64,000 nucleotides of DNA, taken from Curvularia sp. ZM96 (Eukaryota; Ascomycota; Dothideomycetes; Pleosporales; Pleosporaceae). Position 1 is the stretch's first letter. Every line of letters starts with the position of its first letter. Of the stretch, positions 31,751-43,007 are shown in pieces. The translations under genes were made by a program, and so were the position numbers. The stretch spans positions 6,758,001 to 6,822,000 of the forward strand of contig JAJGBQ010000001.1 in NCBI GenBank assembly GCA_022457065.1. Reading direction: 5' to 3'. The notes beneath the pieces were generated by a model, which was not told the origin of the DNA, ran no database searches, and saw only the letters and a list, made by a program, of their open reading frames with translations.

Positions 31751-33507
31751 TCAGGCTCGCTTCAGTGCTGATTTTAATTCCTTCAATGCAGCCATTACAA
31801 GAGGGACCGTGATTGGACCTAGCAAGGGTAGGTAAACAGCCACCTTATGCTCATCTGGAAAGTAAACTTGGCCAACCATAGATCGCTCGAAGAAAGCCTT
31901 CTCAGCCTCTACTTCTGCAGCCCGGGCGTGTTCCAATGCATTAGGGAATCTTCCGTCTCTGAGATAGTCGCAAGCTTCCTGCAGATGAGCGATAGTGCGG
32001 TGTGTAGACTGAGCCACGTTGTCAGGGACTGGAATAGAAGGGAGCTTTTGGTATACTTGGGCCAAGGCACCCAAAGTAGAGGACGCGGAGAAGATGAGTG
32101 ACGCGGCTCGTACGCGTTCCAACGTTGAGATGCGCAGAGGAAGCGATGCTGGGGTCTGAGGTAGACCAAACAGCGAGATGAGTTGATTGGAGAAAGTGTG
32201 CATGGCTGGTGCAAGCATCTCTGCAGTGAGAGCTGACGGCGTATCTGACTCAGACTCGAGATTCAAGATATGCACACCTCCCCATTGAGGGATCAACCAG
32301 CTATTGCCCCCATTCTCTTTGATCAGCAATGGGGACTGCGCGCGATCTGGAACGTAAAGGATGAAGTTGACTGTTGGTCCCTCGCCAATACTAGGGCTTA
32401 GGGGCCACTCAGCGGCGTTTACAAATCCGCTCAGGTCTTCTTTGCGGAGTGTCCAAGCCTTTCTCTCCTCATCGTATTCGGGTTGCCGGATGGAGGGCGT
32501 ATATGTAGCATAAAGCTGGACTTGAGTGTCGACTGTGAAATTACTGATAGCCGAGAGTGCGCCTAGGAGAGGGCTCATGTATGTCTCGAGTGCTGCCTCA
32601 ATGTCCCATTTCGAGGGCGCGAATGATGGGCTGAAGAGGGAAAAGGTCAAATGGTATGTGGGCGCATATTTGAGAGCCCGAGTGGACTGGCGCTGGAGCT
32701 CTGCTGAGGTTTCGGGAGAGAGAGCTCTGATCTTAGCAGCATGTGCGTCAGAGGAAGCCGAGAGTACGTGGGCCAACTGAGCCTGTTCTTCTGCGAAGAT
32801 ATTGTGTAGCTCTTGGGCGAGAAAGGTAGCCAGACTCGAGCCGGTCGAGGATTGTGGGGGAATTTGATTGGGCGAGTAGTATACGTCGAGGGTAGCGGAA
32901 TAGGGCTGCAGGTGCGAGCGAGGCGTTGTGCCGGTTTCGACGGGTATCAAACGTACAACGAGGACTATGTCCTTGTCGTCGCTAGGAATGGTTGTTCCAT
33001 CACGGACCACTTGTTGCGAGGCATTGGGTTGGAACGGCGGATCGGCGAGCATCAGACGGAGATGGTGTGCTGAGAAGTCGTTGATATCGTCGAGAGCATG
33101 CTGAGTGGTGCGAATGAGGTGCTGCGCGTCGGGCGTGGAGATGGTAGATTCGACGGCTATGCGCAAAGGGAAGACTGGCTTGCAGACCTGCAATCGTGTC
33201 AACTTGGGTCGCCCTTGGATGCGCACAACAGAAATCATACCTTGGCCTCAGCCCAGTCAGTCATGTCCTGGAGCGGCAACTCTGCCCGATAGATGGCCGT
33301 GGTCTTCAGCCATACTGGCAGTCCCAGGAACAAGACAACCGCCCAAAAGGAGACAATTGACCATCGTCGCAACCACAGGCTTTCTGTTGTCTCTGGCGGA
33401 GGTTTCCTTTGTTGCTTGGCAGCGACCGCCGGAGCCGCTGGTGATGAATTCGACGGCTGCTTTGTATCGGCCGCCAGCGACGCGTCCGTGTCTGTTGCTG
33501 CCGCCAT
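31751..33507 (-). CDS. GPI17: GPI transamidase component PIG-S/Gpi17
   Basis: Two exons on the minus strand, 33507-33241 and 33187-31751, joined over a 53-nt phase-0 intron, encode 567 residues. The first exon carries a Pro/Ala-rich start and a transmembrane helix around residues 50-67 (IVSFWAVVLFLGLPVW) followed by YRAELPL, a PIG-S hallmark. The large lumenal part contains VNFILYVPDR, NSWLIPQWGGVHILN and a late FFERSMVGQVYFPDEHKVAVYLPLL block before the second membrane helix near the C-terminus. The subunit is part of the ER complex that attaches GPI anchors to proteins. The ATG at 33507 is the first in frame. The upstream frame has only non-ATG codons. Confidence 0.95.
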
Positions 33508-34537
33508 GTTGCGATTGGGGTTGTTGAGTGTTGCTTTGGACGATGTCGCGCCATGATGCGCGTCCGTGCGCCTCTCCACTAGGCCGACTGTACAGTGGCC
33601 ATACTACTCACATTACTCATCAGCCAGTCTGCATAGAATGTATCAGAAGCGGCTGGTGTTGCATAGCCACAGGTTCGTGTACATGTTCCCATCTGATCTT
33701 CTTTTCCCTTTGACGTGAACCTCTGTGCACGTGAACACCCGTCTCTTCCACGCATCTCGGACAAGGTTCTACATGGGTTACTCGGCCTTGTAGCCTGTCC
33801 AGCCCCTATACCTGGCACTACACGTGCGTAAAGTTTAAGCCAATGCATTGGGTTTCATGCTGTGTGCCGCCTTACAAGAGGTTTGCAATCGGATGGCAGT
33901 CGATTCCCAACCCACCCTCAGTCTCCCTTTCCAGCCGGCATTGAGGACGCATGCGAAGAGATTTGTTCAAGATAGGTATCTGATAAACTTTCCGTGATGC
34001 CAGAAAGCGGTGTTTTCCAGGTCAGACTGCTCTTCACTCGTCGTGCAACTAGTCGTCGCGTGGAGCGCGTAGCCTATGAACGGATGGTCTGTGCACTAAT
34101 GGCTCGATGAATGCCCGCAGGTTGGCTCGCGGTTCATGCCATCGAACATTTGAACTGTTTTATACATCGCAATCTAACATGTCGAGATTCTCTCGATGAT
34201 ACAGCCCCCAAGATGCCGCCGAGGGCTCCCAGGCACGCGAACAATGGCTGTTGCGGTGCCAGCGTTCAGTGGTTCGCTCTTGGGATCGCCCTGCAGCCCC
34301 GCTCGACTAAGCTTCTTGCGACCAGCCTGCGGTCCGTGCCATGCGGGGTTGCATATCTGGGGAAGGGACTCGACAGACAGTGACGCGGTGCTCACGAGAT
34401 CGAGCGCAGCAGCTACCCCTCTCGGCTGAAAGAGCTTCGCCCTGGGCCGCTCCTCCCTCTCTTCTACACACCTCTTTCATGCTCCATTTCTCATTCTACT
34501 CAATCCATTCCACACTACCCACATCAAATCATTCAAG
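33508..34537. promoter_or_regulatory. Divergent intergenic region of GPI17 and the DJ-1-like gene
   Basis: About 1 kb between two opposite start codons. A pyrimidine-rich leader runs up to 34537. Short frames on both strands show no domain. No repeat was recognised. Confidence 0.5.
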
Positions 34538-35617
34538 ATGAGTGCAGTTGCAGACAACACCGATGGCCGCGTCGAGCAGGTCAAGGTGTTGTTTGCTCTC
34601 TTCGACAAGTACAATACGCTCGACGTGGCCGGCCCCCTCGAGGTCCTCAGCCGCTCCCTCCACGACCCCAAAGACCCCAGTAAGCCAGCTATTCATCCTC
34701 TGCTCGCTCAATTGACCAATTGTTCGTTGCTGACGTCTTGCAGAAAGCAAGGCCTTCGAATGCCAGTTCGTCGGCACGGCAGCAGCCATGACCTCTGTCC
34801 AGGGTCTCACCATCAAGGCTGACATGGACTACGAGGTATGTGATTCCTTGCCGAATGTCTCAATGATCATACTGACGCTGTGACCCAGGATGCCAACAAC
34901 GAGCTCGACGACTTCGACGTCATCATTGTCCCCGGTGGTGAGGGCGTGTTTGACGTGCTCAAGAACAAGTCTGAGCCTTTGAACCTCCTCACCAAATACG
35001 TCGAGCTCCAGGAGAAGAACCCTGTCAAAGAGCGCACCATCCTCGCCATCGATGTGGGTGCCCTGCTCCTTGCTCAGCAAGGCATGCTCGAGGGCCTCGC
35101 TGCTACAACCCACCCAGACTACTACGTCCGCCTCGAGACCATCTGTCAAGACGCGGCTAGGCGTGACATGTCTATGCGTACCGATGTCATGGAGGAGCGA
35201 TACGTTGTCAACAACGCTCGCTTCGATCTGGGCGAAAACCCCGATGAGAACCCGTGAGTCAAGCACAAGCAGTTTCTCGTGCCACCAACTAACCCTCGTA
35301 GGTACATTATCAAAAAATCCCGCGCGGAGCCCGAGGAGCCTGAAGGCACCAACATGGGTCACGCTCGCAGAAAGTCCATAGCTCGCAAGGGCAGCAATGC
35401 CTGGCGTGACTCTCGCCGCCGCGAGTCCATCGCTAGGCGTGCTTCTATGCCACTCGGTGGTATGCGTGTCATTACCACTGGCGGTGTCACTGCTGGTCTC
35501 GATGCCAGCTTGTACTTGGTGGGTTCTCTCGCATCTCACGATTCGGCCTTGGAAGTCGCTCGTGTTATGCAGTACACTTGGGTCAAGGGCGTTACGGTCG
35601 ATGCGATTGACGTCTGA
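34538..35617 (+). CDS. DJ-1/PfpI (class I glutamine amidotransferase-like) protein
   Basis: Four exons, 34538-34679, 34744-34835, 34889-35253 and 35302-35617, give 304 residues. The fold is shown by VKVLFALFDKYNTLDVAGPLEVL, DVIIVPGGEG and the closing block GMRVITTGGVTAGLDASLYLV. At the nucleophile elbow, where relatives read C(T/S)GA, this protein reads IDVGALLLAQ, so the catalytic Cys is replaced by Asp and the usual amidase or glyoxalase chemistry is doubtful. An insert of about 60 residues before the last strands is basic and repeats RR-x-S motifs (RRKS, RRES, RRAS), a pattern recognised by basophilic kinases. Intron 3 falls at the edge of this insert. The function is unassigned. Confidence 0.88.
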
Positions 35618-36269
35618 GCTACGGCTCGGCGCAACAAGCGAAGGCGTTTTTATGGGTTGGGTAGAGCAGAGATCTGGACGATCATCTGGAGCATGTCGGG
35701 AATCCTTGGGATTGACCACGACGAATCATGTGAGGATTCAACAACAAATGTAAAACATCATGAGAAATGCCGTCGTGCCACTGTCGCGTGATGATGGGAC
35801 GGAAGCAATGTTAGAGGTACGAGGAGCTGTCGCGCTAAGCACGTCGATGGCTCCACAGCTCCACTTGCTTTCAGCCTCCTTCTTGTACCGTTGCACGTGA
35901 CCATCTTTGCATCTATCGCCCATCCATTTTTATGCAAAGGGAAGAGGCCTCAAGCAACCAATCATGGGTTCGCAGTGACATGTTCGCTTAGCGCAATTGC
36001 AATCCAGGACTACGTCCGCGAACTGCTAGTGCTTGGCTTATTTCACCTAACGAAACCCGCGATATGCACAACACATGGGTGAGGTGATTGGGTGGGAGGA
36101 TTGCGCCATGCCCGCGGTTGTAGTTTTGGAGCCTTGGCACCCACTCGTCGCAAAGCCACCGCTGGGGGTTGGCGAAGACCATGGCAATGTAAAGGATAGC
36201 TATCTATCCTGTTCAGATTGACACCTTAGTTCTCGCATCAACCACACAACTCATGACCTCGCAGCTCCA
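35618..36269. other. Intergenic region, promoter of the chromate transporter gene
   Basis: It contains the 3' region of the DJ-1-like gene and the upstream region of the next gene on the same strand. No gene or repeat was seen. Confidence 0.5.
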
Positions 36270-38039
36270 ATGTCACTACAATCCCTCATAGGCTCGCTCA
36301 GGCGCTCACGTCGATCCTCGCCTCCATCATCTGTCCCCTCGACAGATGTACACGCCAACACCGACAAGCTTCCAGGACGTCTTCTTGATGTCTTCCTGAG
36401 GATGTGGGACTTGGGCTTCACGGCCTTTGGCGGGCCGCCCGTGCATTTCCAGATCCTGCATCGTCGTTTTGTCGAGGGCAAGGGAGGGAAAACGGGCGAT
36501 GTTGGGAGGAAGTGGCTGGATGAGCAGGGTGTAAGTGTAGCTTTTGTTTCTCTTCGAATATCGTGAATAGAGAAAGAAGAATAGGTAAACAATCATTGCA
36601 TAGCTAAGAGATGGGATCATGAGGAGAAGAATTCATCTTGAGCTAACAGCAATACCCAGTATCAAGAACTCTTCGCGATATGCCAAGCTCTTCCGGGCCC
36701 TGCATCAACAAAAATGTGTTTTTGTATCGCACTTTTACACGCTGGCATGGTCCCTGCCGTTTTCGCCTTTATGCTCTGGAGTCTGCCTGGAGCAATTGGC
36801 ATGTATGCCCTTTCCCTCGGTGTACAGAATATGCCTGAGCGTCTCCCCCCTATTGTGTACGCCTTGCTCTCTGGTCTCAACGCTAGTACCGTTGGCATCA
36901 TTGCGCTGGCTGCTGTTCAATTGGCTGAGAAAGCAATCAAAGACAAACTGACTAGGATCCTGGTCATCTTCGGCGCATGTGCTGGACTGTGCTATAACGC
37001 GCTGTGGTATTTTCCTGTGCTGATCATCTGCGGAGGTATCGTGACTGTTCTTTGGGATGTCTGGCTTATGCGATGGGTAGGCAAGACGAAGGCAAGATAT
37101 CAGGCTCGACGACGACGAGCCCGAAACGAGCAAGGCGATGCCGAAGAAGAGATTCAGCACGCGGAAACACAGCAGATCCCTGCTGTAGAACTTGCCCGTC
37201 CTCAAGCCGTCAAGCGGAGGCCACAGGCTGGAAGCTCGAGTGTAGACGATGCTGCGTCTTCACGCGAAGACCTCACCGCAAGCCAGCCTCCTCTGGTTGT
37301 CAACCAACCCGCGAGACACATACCGGAGCCACCAGCAGCAGCAGACTTCAAAACACACATCATATCCGTCAAAGTCGGTGCCGCACTCATCATCGGCTTC
37401 ACCATCTCCTTCATCGTCATTATGGTCCTCCGCGGTACTCTTGACTCCATCCCTCGCCCCTTCGCCGTCTTCTCCAACATGTACCTCGCCGGCACTATCA
37501 TCTTCGGCGGCGGCCCTGTCGTCATCCCGCTGCTACGTTCCTACGTCGTTGACCCCGGGTGGGTGAACCCGCGCGATTTCCTGCTCGGCCTCGCCCTCAT
37601 CCAGTCATTCCCAGGCCCCAATTTCAATTTCGCAGTGTACCTCGGTTCCCTTGCTGTCTCCTCGTCGTCAAATTCGACTCCAACCATCGTCGGCGCCTTG
37701 TTGGGTTTCATCGGCATCTTCTTCCCTGGCATTGTCTTGGCCGTCGGCGTGCAGTCTTTCTGGCAGATTCTTAGGACCAAGCCATCCTTTTTGAGCTTGC
37801 TCAAGGGAATCAATGCTACGGCTGTGGGACTGGTGTTCACGGCCGTGTACAGGCTTTGGGAGATTGGGTACCTGACTCCTGATAGTGCAGACGGAAAGAG
37901 TCTGGCCGAAGAGCCGTGGTGGGTTTGTGTTGCGGCGTTCGCGTATGCCGAGACGGCGTGGTTCGGGGTTCCGCCTGCAGTGGCGATTGTGTTTGGAGCC
38001 GTGCTGGGTATGGGGTGGTATGGGGCTGTTGGGAGGTAG
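36270..38039 (+). CDS. Chromate ion transporter (CHR family, ChrA-type)
   Basis: Two exons, 36270-36530 and 36660-38039, encode 546 residues with a phase-0 junction inside EQG-YQELF. The protein has the two-half architecture of long-chain CHR proteins (PF02417 twice). The first half carries LGFTAFGGPPVHF and FAICQALPGPAST, and the second half repeats these as GTIIFGGGPVVIPLL and LALIQSFPGPNFNF. A hydrophilic, Arg/Gln-rich loop of about 100 residues (37100-37370) joins the halves. CHR transporters export or import chromate and possibly sulfate across the plasma membrane. Fungal members such as the Neurospora one are reported to import chromate, so direction cannot be assumed. Confidence 0.93.
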
Positions 38040-38795
38040 TGTTTTTGATGGAGAGAGAAGTAGTCTGGGGACTCTCACGACTGGCGAAACCGGAAAACGG
38101 GCGGCCAGTGGTTTTAGTTTGCCACAGCTATCTATTACTTACGATTATCTCTCCTAAAGTAACTGTAGTTGTCACAGTTATGTACTATGTACTGCGTTCT
38201 TAGCACTCACAACTCAAATTTCAAAAACAGTGAACATTTGTCACATTCATTTGTTACTGTGTTGTATAAGTACTTTCTGGTGTTACTGTTTATGAAAAAA
38301 GAAGTCTGAAGATTCGATGACTTTCATTGAAAGTACACATTTTGCGACAACATTCAACGTGGCGGCGGGGAGGGACGAAAAGTAAAAGGTAAGATAGAAT
38401 CGATGCAGAAAACAAAAAATTCCGCAACTAGGTATAACAGAACGTATAATAAGAATTTGATTTCTAGTGTACATGACGGCTATTTCGGGGAGAGATCCAA
38501 CCTAAAATTCCCAACTGAAAGAATTCTAGGAAACCTCATCAACCCAATCCAGAAACAGAAAAAACTCAAAAGAACACCCCCCTTGGTCTTTTTGTCCAAT
38601 GAAAAGAAAAAGAGAGATCCCCACAAGCAATCCCCGAACCCCCATTCACCCAATAATGACCCAAAACTCCAAAGAAAAAAAGCGCATCCTATGCCCAGTC
38701 CAATGTTACTCTCCCATCCTCATTTATCCTACAGAAGAAGAAAAAAGAAAACTCCCTGAAAACACAAGACTAAACCAACCCCCCGTGGCAACAAC
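38040..38795. other. Convergent spacer with repeat copy C
   Basis: It lies between the stops of the chromate transporter and the Ser/Tyr-rich gene. It contains one dispersed repeat copy and an A-rich tract (38400-38760) with no coding signal. Confidence 0.5.
38068..38215 (+). repeat. Dispersed repeat family, copy C
   Basis: Modules in order: GGGGACTCTC, GAAACCGGAAAACGGGCGGCC, CCACAGCTATCTAT, the core GTAGTTGTCACA at 38165-38176, TATGTACTATGTACTG and TTCTTAGCAC. It is the same family as the copies near 24, 48 and 52.5 kb. Confidence 0.7.
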
Positions 38796-39140
38796 TTAGT
38801 TGTAGTAACCTCCATTCGGTGCCGAAGTCGACGTATTGGGGTCATTAATCTGGCCGCCTCCGTTGTGGATGACAGGTGGTTTGCTGTAGCGTTTGCTGCG
38901 CGACGACGAAGAGGCCGAGTGCGTGTAGAGGCTTTGGTATGTTGAGGATGAAGCTGAGTATGACGAGGAAGAGGTCGAAGTGGACGAGTATGCTGGGTGG
39001 GTGTTAGATAGGATGGACTGGGAGGAGGAGGAGGGCGGGGAAGGGCCCTTACTGGTTGACGAGGTGGAAGGGCGCGAGTACGAGTACGACGTGCCTTTTT
39101 GAGGGGTGTAGGAGGAGGAAGAGTAGTTGTAGGATGACAT
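38796..39140 (-). CDS. Small Ser/Tyr/Thr-rich low-complexity protein
   Basis: From the ATG at 39140 (MSSYNYSSSSY) the frame is open to a TAG at 38796, giving 114 residues. A perfect candidate intron (39052-38993, donor GTAAGG, branch CTAAC, acceptor CAG) is 60 nt, a multiple of three and free of stops. Splicing would give 94 residues, and retention still gives a full protein. More than half of the residues are Ser, Tyr, Thr or Pro. The end has INDPNTSTSAPNGGYYN. There is no signal peptide and no known domain. A TATA-like motif lies about 115 bp upstream. Such proteins can be structural or phase-separating, but no function can be assigned. Confidence 0.6.
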   Translation of the reverse strand: MSSYNYSSSSYTPQKGTSYSYSRPSTSSTSKGPSPPSSSSQSILSNTHPAYSSTSTSSSSYSASSSTYQSLYTHSASSSSRSKRYSKPPVIHNGGGQINDPNTSTSAPNGGYYN

Positions 39141-40517
39141 GGTTGTGGTGGGTGGTGTTGGTGGCGTGTGGTATGTAGATGTGTGAATGGCTTTGGTGTT
39201 GGAGTCAAGATAGAACACGAGGTGTGGTATGGCTTTTGACTGGTGTGCGGATGGTGGTATATATGATTGACTTGATATGAGTTGCGTGTGTAGTAGAAAG
39301 GATACAAAAGTATCTACTTGAACCAAGTATTTATTTCCAGGCACCACCTGAGGCCGCCGTTAAAACTCACCCACTCACAGAACCTCCGACTACTCAACTC
39401 GGCGATTCTTTCTCGTGCTACCCATCGGACGTTTCCATGGTCGTTGCCTGAAGGGTTAGCTTGGGCTAGGCGTTTTTGCTTGCGCCCTCTCTGAAGGGGG
39501 ATGATTCACAGGGCGTGGGTGGCTATGTCGCTACTTTCTTTCTGGGACGATCGACCGGGTCCTGAGGCAAAACCGGACAACGTAAGAGAAGGAAAACGAG
39601 TTAGTGACTAGGCTACAACTGTTTCGGTATCCCTAATCTGGAGAAAGGAGGTAGAGTCATCATATGTAAATGCGCGCGTGCGCAAGTGCGCCAAAGGGAA
39701 ACAGATCAGTTGTCGTGTAGAGCCGCGTCACGGCCATCAAAGGTCCAGACAGTGCCATGGCTCCAGCTGCCACAATCAGACACGGTCAGCAAAAAGCCAT
39801 TGCGAGGCACCGACGAAAGAGAGTGGCAACGCGTAGTCCAGTGACGTCCTTTGGATCTCCAGGCTTCAGTCATCCGAATTGGGAGCATGGGTAAAAAGGA
39901 AAAAGCGACTCTGGTGAACGTTTGGGGCCACCGGTGTGCCAAAGACGGTATGGCGTGAACGTGGGGGGCTTAGAACACGGGTGCCTGGAGGCATCATCAT
40001 CAGAACCGTTCACCGTCATGTTTCAGGAGAAGGGAATGAAAAAAAAAGTGTTCTTCGGCGGTTTCCGATGACGTTTGGGAGAAGGAGGCAAAGTGGTTGA
40101 GAATGATAAGGCAGAGAAAAAGGGCGCTGTCGAGGAAGAACGCAAGGCGCAGTCCGGCTTAGCGGGGTTTGTGATGCAAGCAATCGTCCAAGGCTGTGTC
40201 ACGGGCTGAACGCCATTCACGTGTACGTGAGTCACTTCTGACTCGAAGCTGGCCAGACCTTTGGTGGGAGTGCGTGGCTGTGATTGCGCAAGTGCGCATA
40301 CGTTCGCCAGCGCATGTGTGGTAAACTGCTGGGGAAGTGATGCACGACATCTCTCTCCTTGCAGGGCCAGACCACTTTGCTGATTCCAGGCACAAACAGA
40401 GCCAGCCTACCGAAGCACAACAATCGGTCCTTTTAGGTCGGTATTGTTATTAAATGTATTGGGTATCGCTATAATGCCCCCTCTTCGATCCATTGCAGTC
40501 TCATGCGCATGCCAGCC
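39141..40517. other. Intergenic region, no gene recognised
   Basis: 1.4 kb between the Ser/Tyr-rich gene start and the PRP17 stop. Only short frames without domains. No repeats or RNA genes were recognised. Confidence 0.5.
39257..39263 (-). promoter_or_regulatory. Putative TATA box of the Ser/Tyr-rich gene
   Basis: A TATATA motif lies about 115 bp upstream of the ATG at 39140 on the minus strand. The assignment is by motif and distance only. Confidence 0.4.
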
Positions 40518-41885
40518 CTAATCATATAATTTCAACGCGCCGTTCAGGTCACCGGCTATAACCTTCGAGGTTTCCCTTGGATGCCACTGCACTGCAAGAA
40601 CAGGCGCGTCGCTAGCCGGAATCTTGTGGTACATTTTACACGTCTTCCAGTCCCAGAAACATACGAAACCACCACTGTCACCAGAGCTGATGAATTGCCC
40701 GTCAGGACTAATGGCCACATCGGGTGCATACCCAGCCACGTTGTGTCCCCTGTAGCTCTTTTTCCGGTTCTGCCTAAAGCGGTCTGTCGAACTGTATACT
40801 GTGATCTGGTTGTCCGACGACTGGAAGGCAACGTATTTGCCTGATGGGTGAGGAGCGGAGCGGACCATGGCAAACATGTACGGTTCGGCGATGAACTTGA
40901 TCGGGACGGGGATACCGTATTCCCATGCGCGAAGGGACTTGTCGTCAGATGTTGTGATGAAACGGCGGTCCTCGTCGCAGAAGGTAATGGTGTTGACAGG
41001 GCCAAGGTGGTGGTCGTATTCTTGCACCATTTCTCCGCTTCTCGTGTCGTACTGCAAGATCTTCTTGTCGCTCATACCCGCCAAAAATTCGTGTGGTGTG
41101 CTTGGATTGATGCGCACGACATGCGGCGTCTTTCCGGTCGTGAACTTGTTCAGACACTTTCCAGTCTCTGTATCCCACAGCTTCATGTAGCGATCGTAAC
41201 TGGCGGATACAAATTGCGTGCCAGTAGGGTTGAAGTCAATGTCGACAACTGACTTTGTATGTCCAGAATACGTTCGCAGCAGTTCTCGCTGATGGTATAC
41301 GTCCCATAACGCAATCTTGGAGTCGGCCGAAGCAGACAGGAGGAGATGACCACTGTCTGGTATGAAGCGTACTTGTGTAATCGACTTGGTGTGGTATTTG
41401 TAGGTGTGGATGAGCTTCTTTGGTATGAAGTTCTTGGGTTCGTAATCGCCCGTGAGCTTGATGTCGAGGTCCGTGGGTACATGCATGTATGTTCGTCCTT
41501 GGTAGTCGTATTGTTGGCTTCCTACGAATTCACTCGTCTCGCCCTCGGTCTCGGTGTCGCGGTAGTCTGTGCCCTCGAGTTTCTTAGGCGCGGTCGCAGA
41601 GTTGTCGACAAGCTCATCCTCTTCGTAGACTATCTCCACCTCCACATCCGACCCAAACTCATCGTCCGAGGCGGCGTCTGGCCGCTGCTCTTCATACTTT
41701 GCCCACGGCCCTTTGTATGCGCCAGCTCCACTCACGATGCCCGAATCGCCCTTGGCCTCGCGCTTTCGTTTCTTGGATCCCTCACCGCTCTCCGTTGAAC
41801 GTTGACCCTGTCGGAATGTGTGGTCGCTGATGAACGTTTCTGCGGCGAAGCCGGTTGGCACTCTGCCGGAGCTCCCACCAACCAT
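40518..41885 (-). CDS. PRP17: Pre-mRNA splicing factor Prp17/Cdc40 (WD40 protein)
   Basis: A single exon encodes 455 residues. The C-terminal ~310 residues form a seven-bladed WD40 propeller, with strands such as SGHLLLSASADSKIALWDV, GTQFVSASYDRYMKLWDTE and HETSKV-type ends. The segments GPWAKYEE and YDYQGRTYMHVP are diagnostic of Cdc40. The protein acts at the second step of splicing. The N-terminus is about 100 residues shorter than in other ascomycete Cdc40 proteins. An in-frame stop lies upstream of the ATG at 41885. An alternative first exon (41984-41956, spliced to 41862) is possible and gives MSPTLDFLSA before VPTGFAAE, but it does not restore the missing part. Confidence 0.93.
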   Translation of the reverse strand: MVGGSSGRVPTGFAAETFISDHTFRQGQRSTESGEGSKKRKREAKGDSGIVSGAGAYKGPWAKYEEQRPDAASDDEFGSDVEVEIVYEEDELVDNSATAPKKLEGTDYRDTETEGETSEFVGSQQYDYQGRTYMHVPTDLDIKLTGDYEPKNFIPKKLIHTYKYHTKSITQVRFIPDSGHLLLSASADSKIALWDVYHQRELLRTYSGHTKSVVDIDFNPTGTQFVSASYDRYMKLWDTETGKCLNKFTTGKTPHVVRINPSTPHEFLAGMSDKKILQYDTRSGEMVQEYDHHLGPVNTITFCDEDRRFITTSDDKSLRAWEYGIPVPIKFIAEPYMFAMVRSAPHPSGKYVAFQSSDNQITVYSSTDRFRQNRKKSYRGHNVAGYAPDVAISPDGQFISSGDSGGFVCFWDWKTCKMYHKIPASDAPVLAVQWHPRETSKVIAGDLNGALKLYD

Positions 41886-42403
41886 GATCAGATTGTTTGC
41901 CGATGAATTCGCGATCGCGCAGGTTGTATAGGCACGGGTTGATGTTTAGGTTTACGCCGAGAGGAAATCGAGGGTGGGGGACATGCGATCGTGAACAGTA
42001 GGGAATCTTGGAAGAGCTGTCTCGTCACAAAATATGTGTGACTAAGCACGCCAAGCCTTGCCTCAGCAATGAGGTCCCTGCATGTGAAACTGTAATCCAT
42101 TTTACAATGAGCTAATCTAACGCTATCATTTCGACGTAGGCGCATCAAGGCCGTCCAGATTCCTTTCATAAACACTGTTCCTCCTAAACGCTGTCACCAA
42201 AACGTTGCTCCGCACACTAGACCAACAGCCTGACCATGCCTTCCTTCCGGCAACTTGCGCACGCGTGGCTCCACTGCTCGAGCCGGATATCAATGCCTCC
42301 CCATTTTCTTCTTCTTAGCTTGCCAACATCGCTTTTCATAGTTTGCTGCAACCAACATAGCTACAAACACCACTACAATCAGGACCAGTGGCATAGTCCC
42401 CAC
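41886..42403. other. Intergenic region upstream of PRP17
   Basis: It holds the promoter of PRP17 and the 3' region of the cornichon gene, both on the minus strand. I looked here for the missing N-terminal part of Prp17 in all three minus-strand frames and found no acidic Ser-rich exon. Confidence 0.5.
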
Positions 42404-43007
42404 CTAATGAGACTCGTCGCGGATGAGGGCGACAATCATGCTGTAGAGGTAGAAAAAGAACATGAGCAGATGGAAGCCCAGCTTGATGAACGATTCCTGA
42501 ATGCATGTTAGCTAGCTGCCCCGCATGGTGGTTGAGCTCTTGCATCGTACCTTCTTGTGCACATTAAGCTTCCTGAAGATTTCCGTTGCATCCAAAAGGT
42601 GCTGGTTCTCAAAGATCCTGCCAGAGTCAGCGCTACCAATATCATTGTGTAGCAGGGGTGGGTACGCACTTCTTTCCGTTCCATGCCAGGAGGGGCAGGT
42701 TCAGGATCAAAGCCATCCAGTATCCGTTGATAAGGAAGAGGAAGGTCAGGAAAGCGTGGACAGCGGCTTCGGGAATGATGTAGGTGTTTAGACGGTTGCA
42801 GAGATCGATAGGATTGATGTAGTCGCTGGCGCAAAATTAGCTTCTGGTGAACAAGGTAGTGCGCTATCATCCGTTCGCGATGATGGCTCGTCAAGATGCT
42901 ACTGACCATTCCAGATCACTGTACATGATGGTAAAGAAGACCTGGAGGAACAGGTTGACGGCGTTTATCAGCACCGCCAACAGGTACAACCATGCTTCAC
43001 CAGTCAT
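42404..43007 (-). CDS. ERV14: Cornichon family ER export receptor (Erv14)
   Basis: Four exons on the minus strand, 43007-42907, 42825-42670, 42617-42551 and 42496-42404, encode 138 residues, the exact usual length of fungal Erv14. The sequence shows the family hallmarks MTGEAWLYLLAVLINAVNL, IMYSDLECDYINPIDLCN, the lumenal FENQHLLDATEIFR and the final helix FHLLMFFFYLYSMIVALI. It is a three-to-four-helix cargo receptor that loads transmembrane proteins into COPII vesicles at the ER. All junctions have GT-AG ends and restore conserved codons, for example TG|C encoding the Cys of LECDYI. It lies between PRP17 and the methionine aminopeptidase gene, all on the minus strand. Confidence 0.96.

Noticed and set aside
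41956..41984. Alternative first exon for Prp17 (MSPTLDFLSA)
   Set aside because: Splice sites exist and the frame fits, but it does not restore the missing N-terminal part. Kept only as an alternative in the gene entry.
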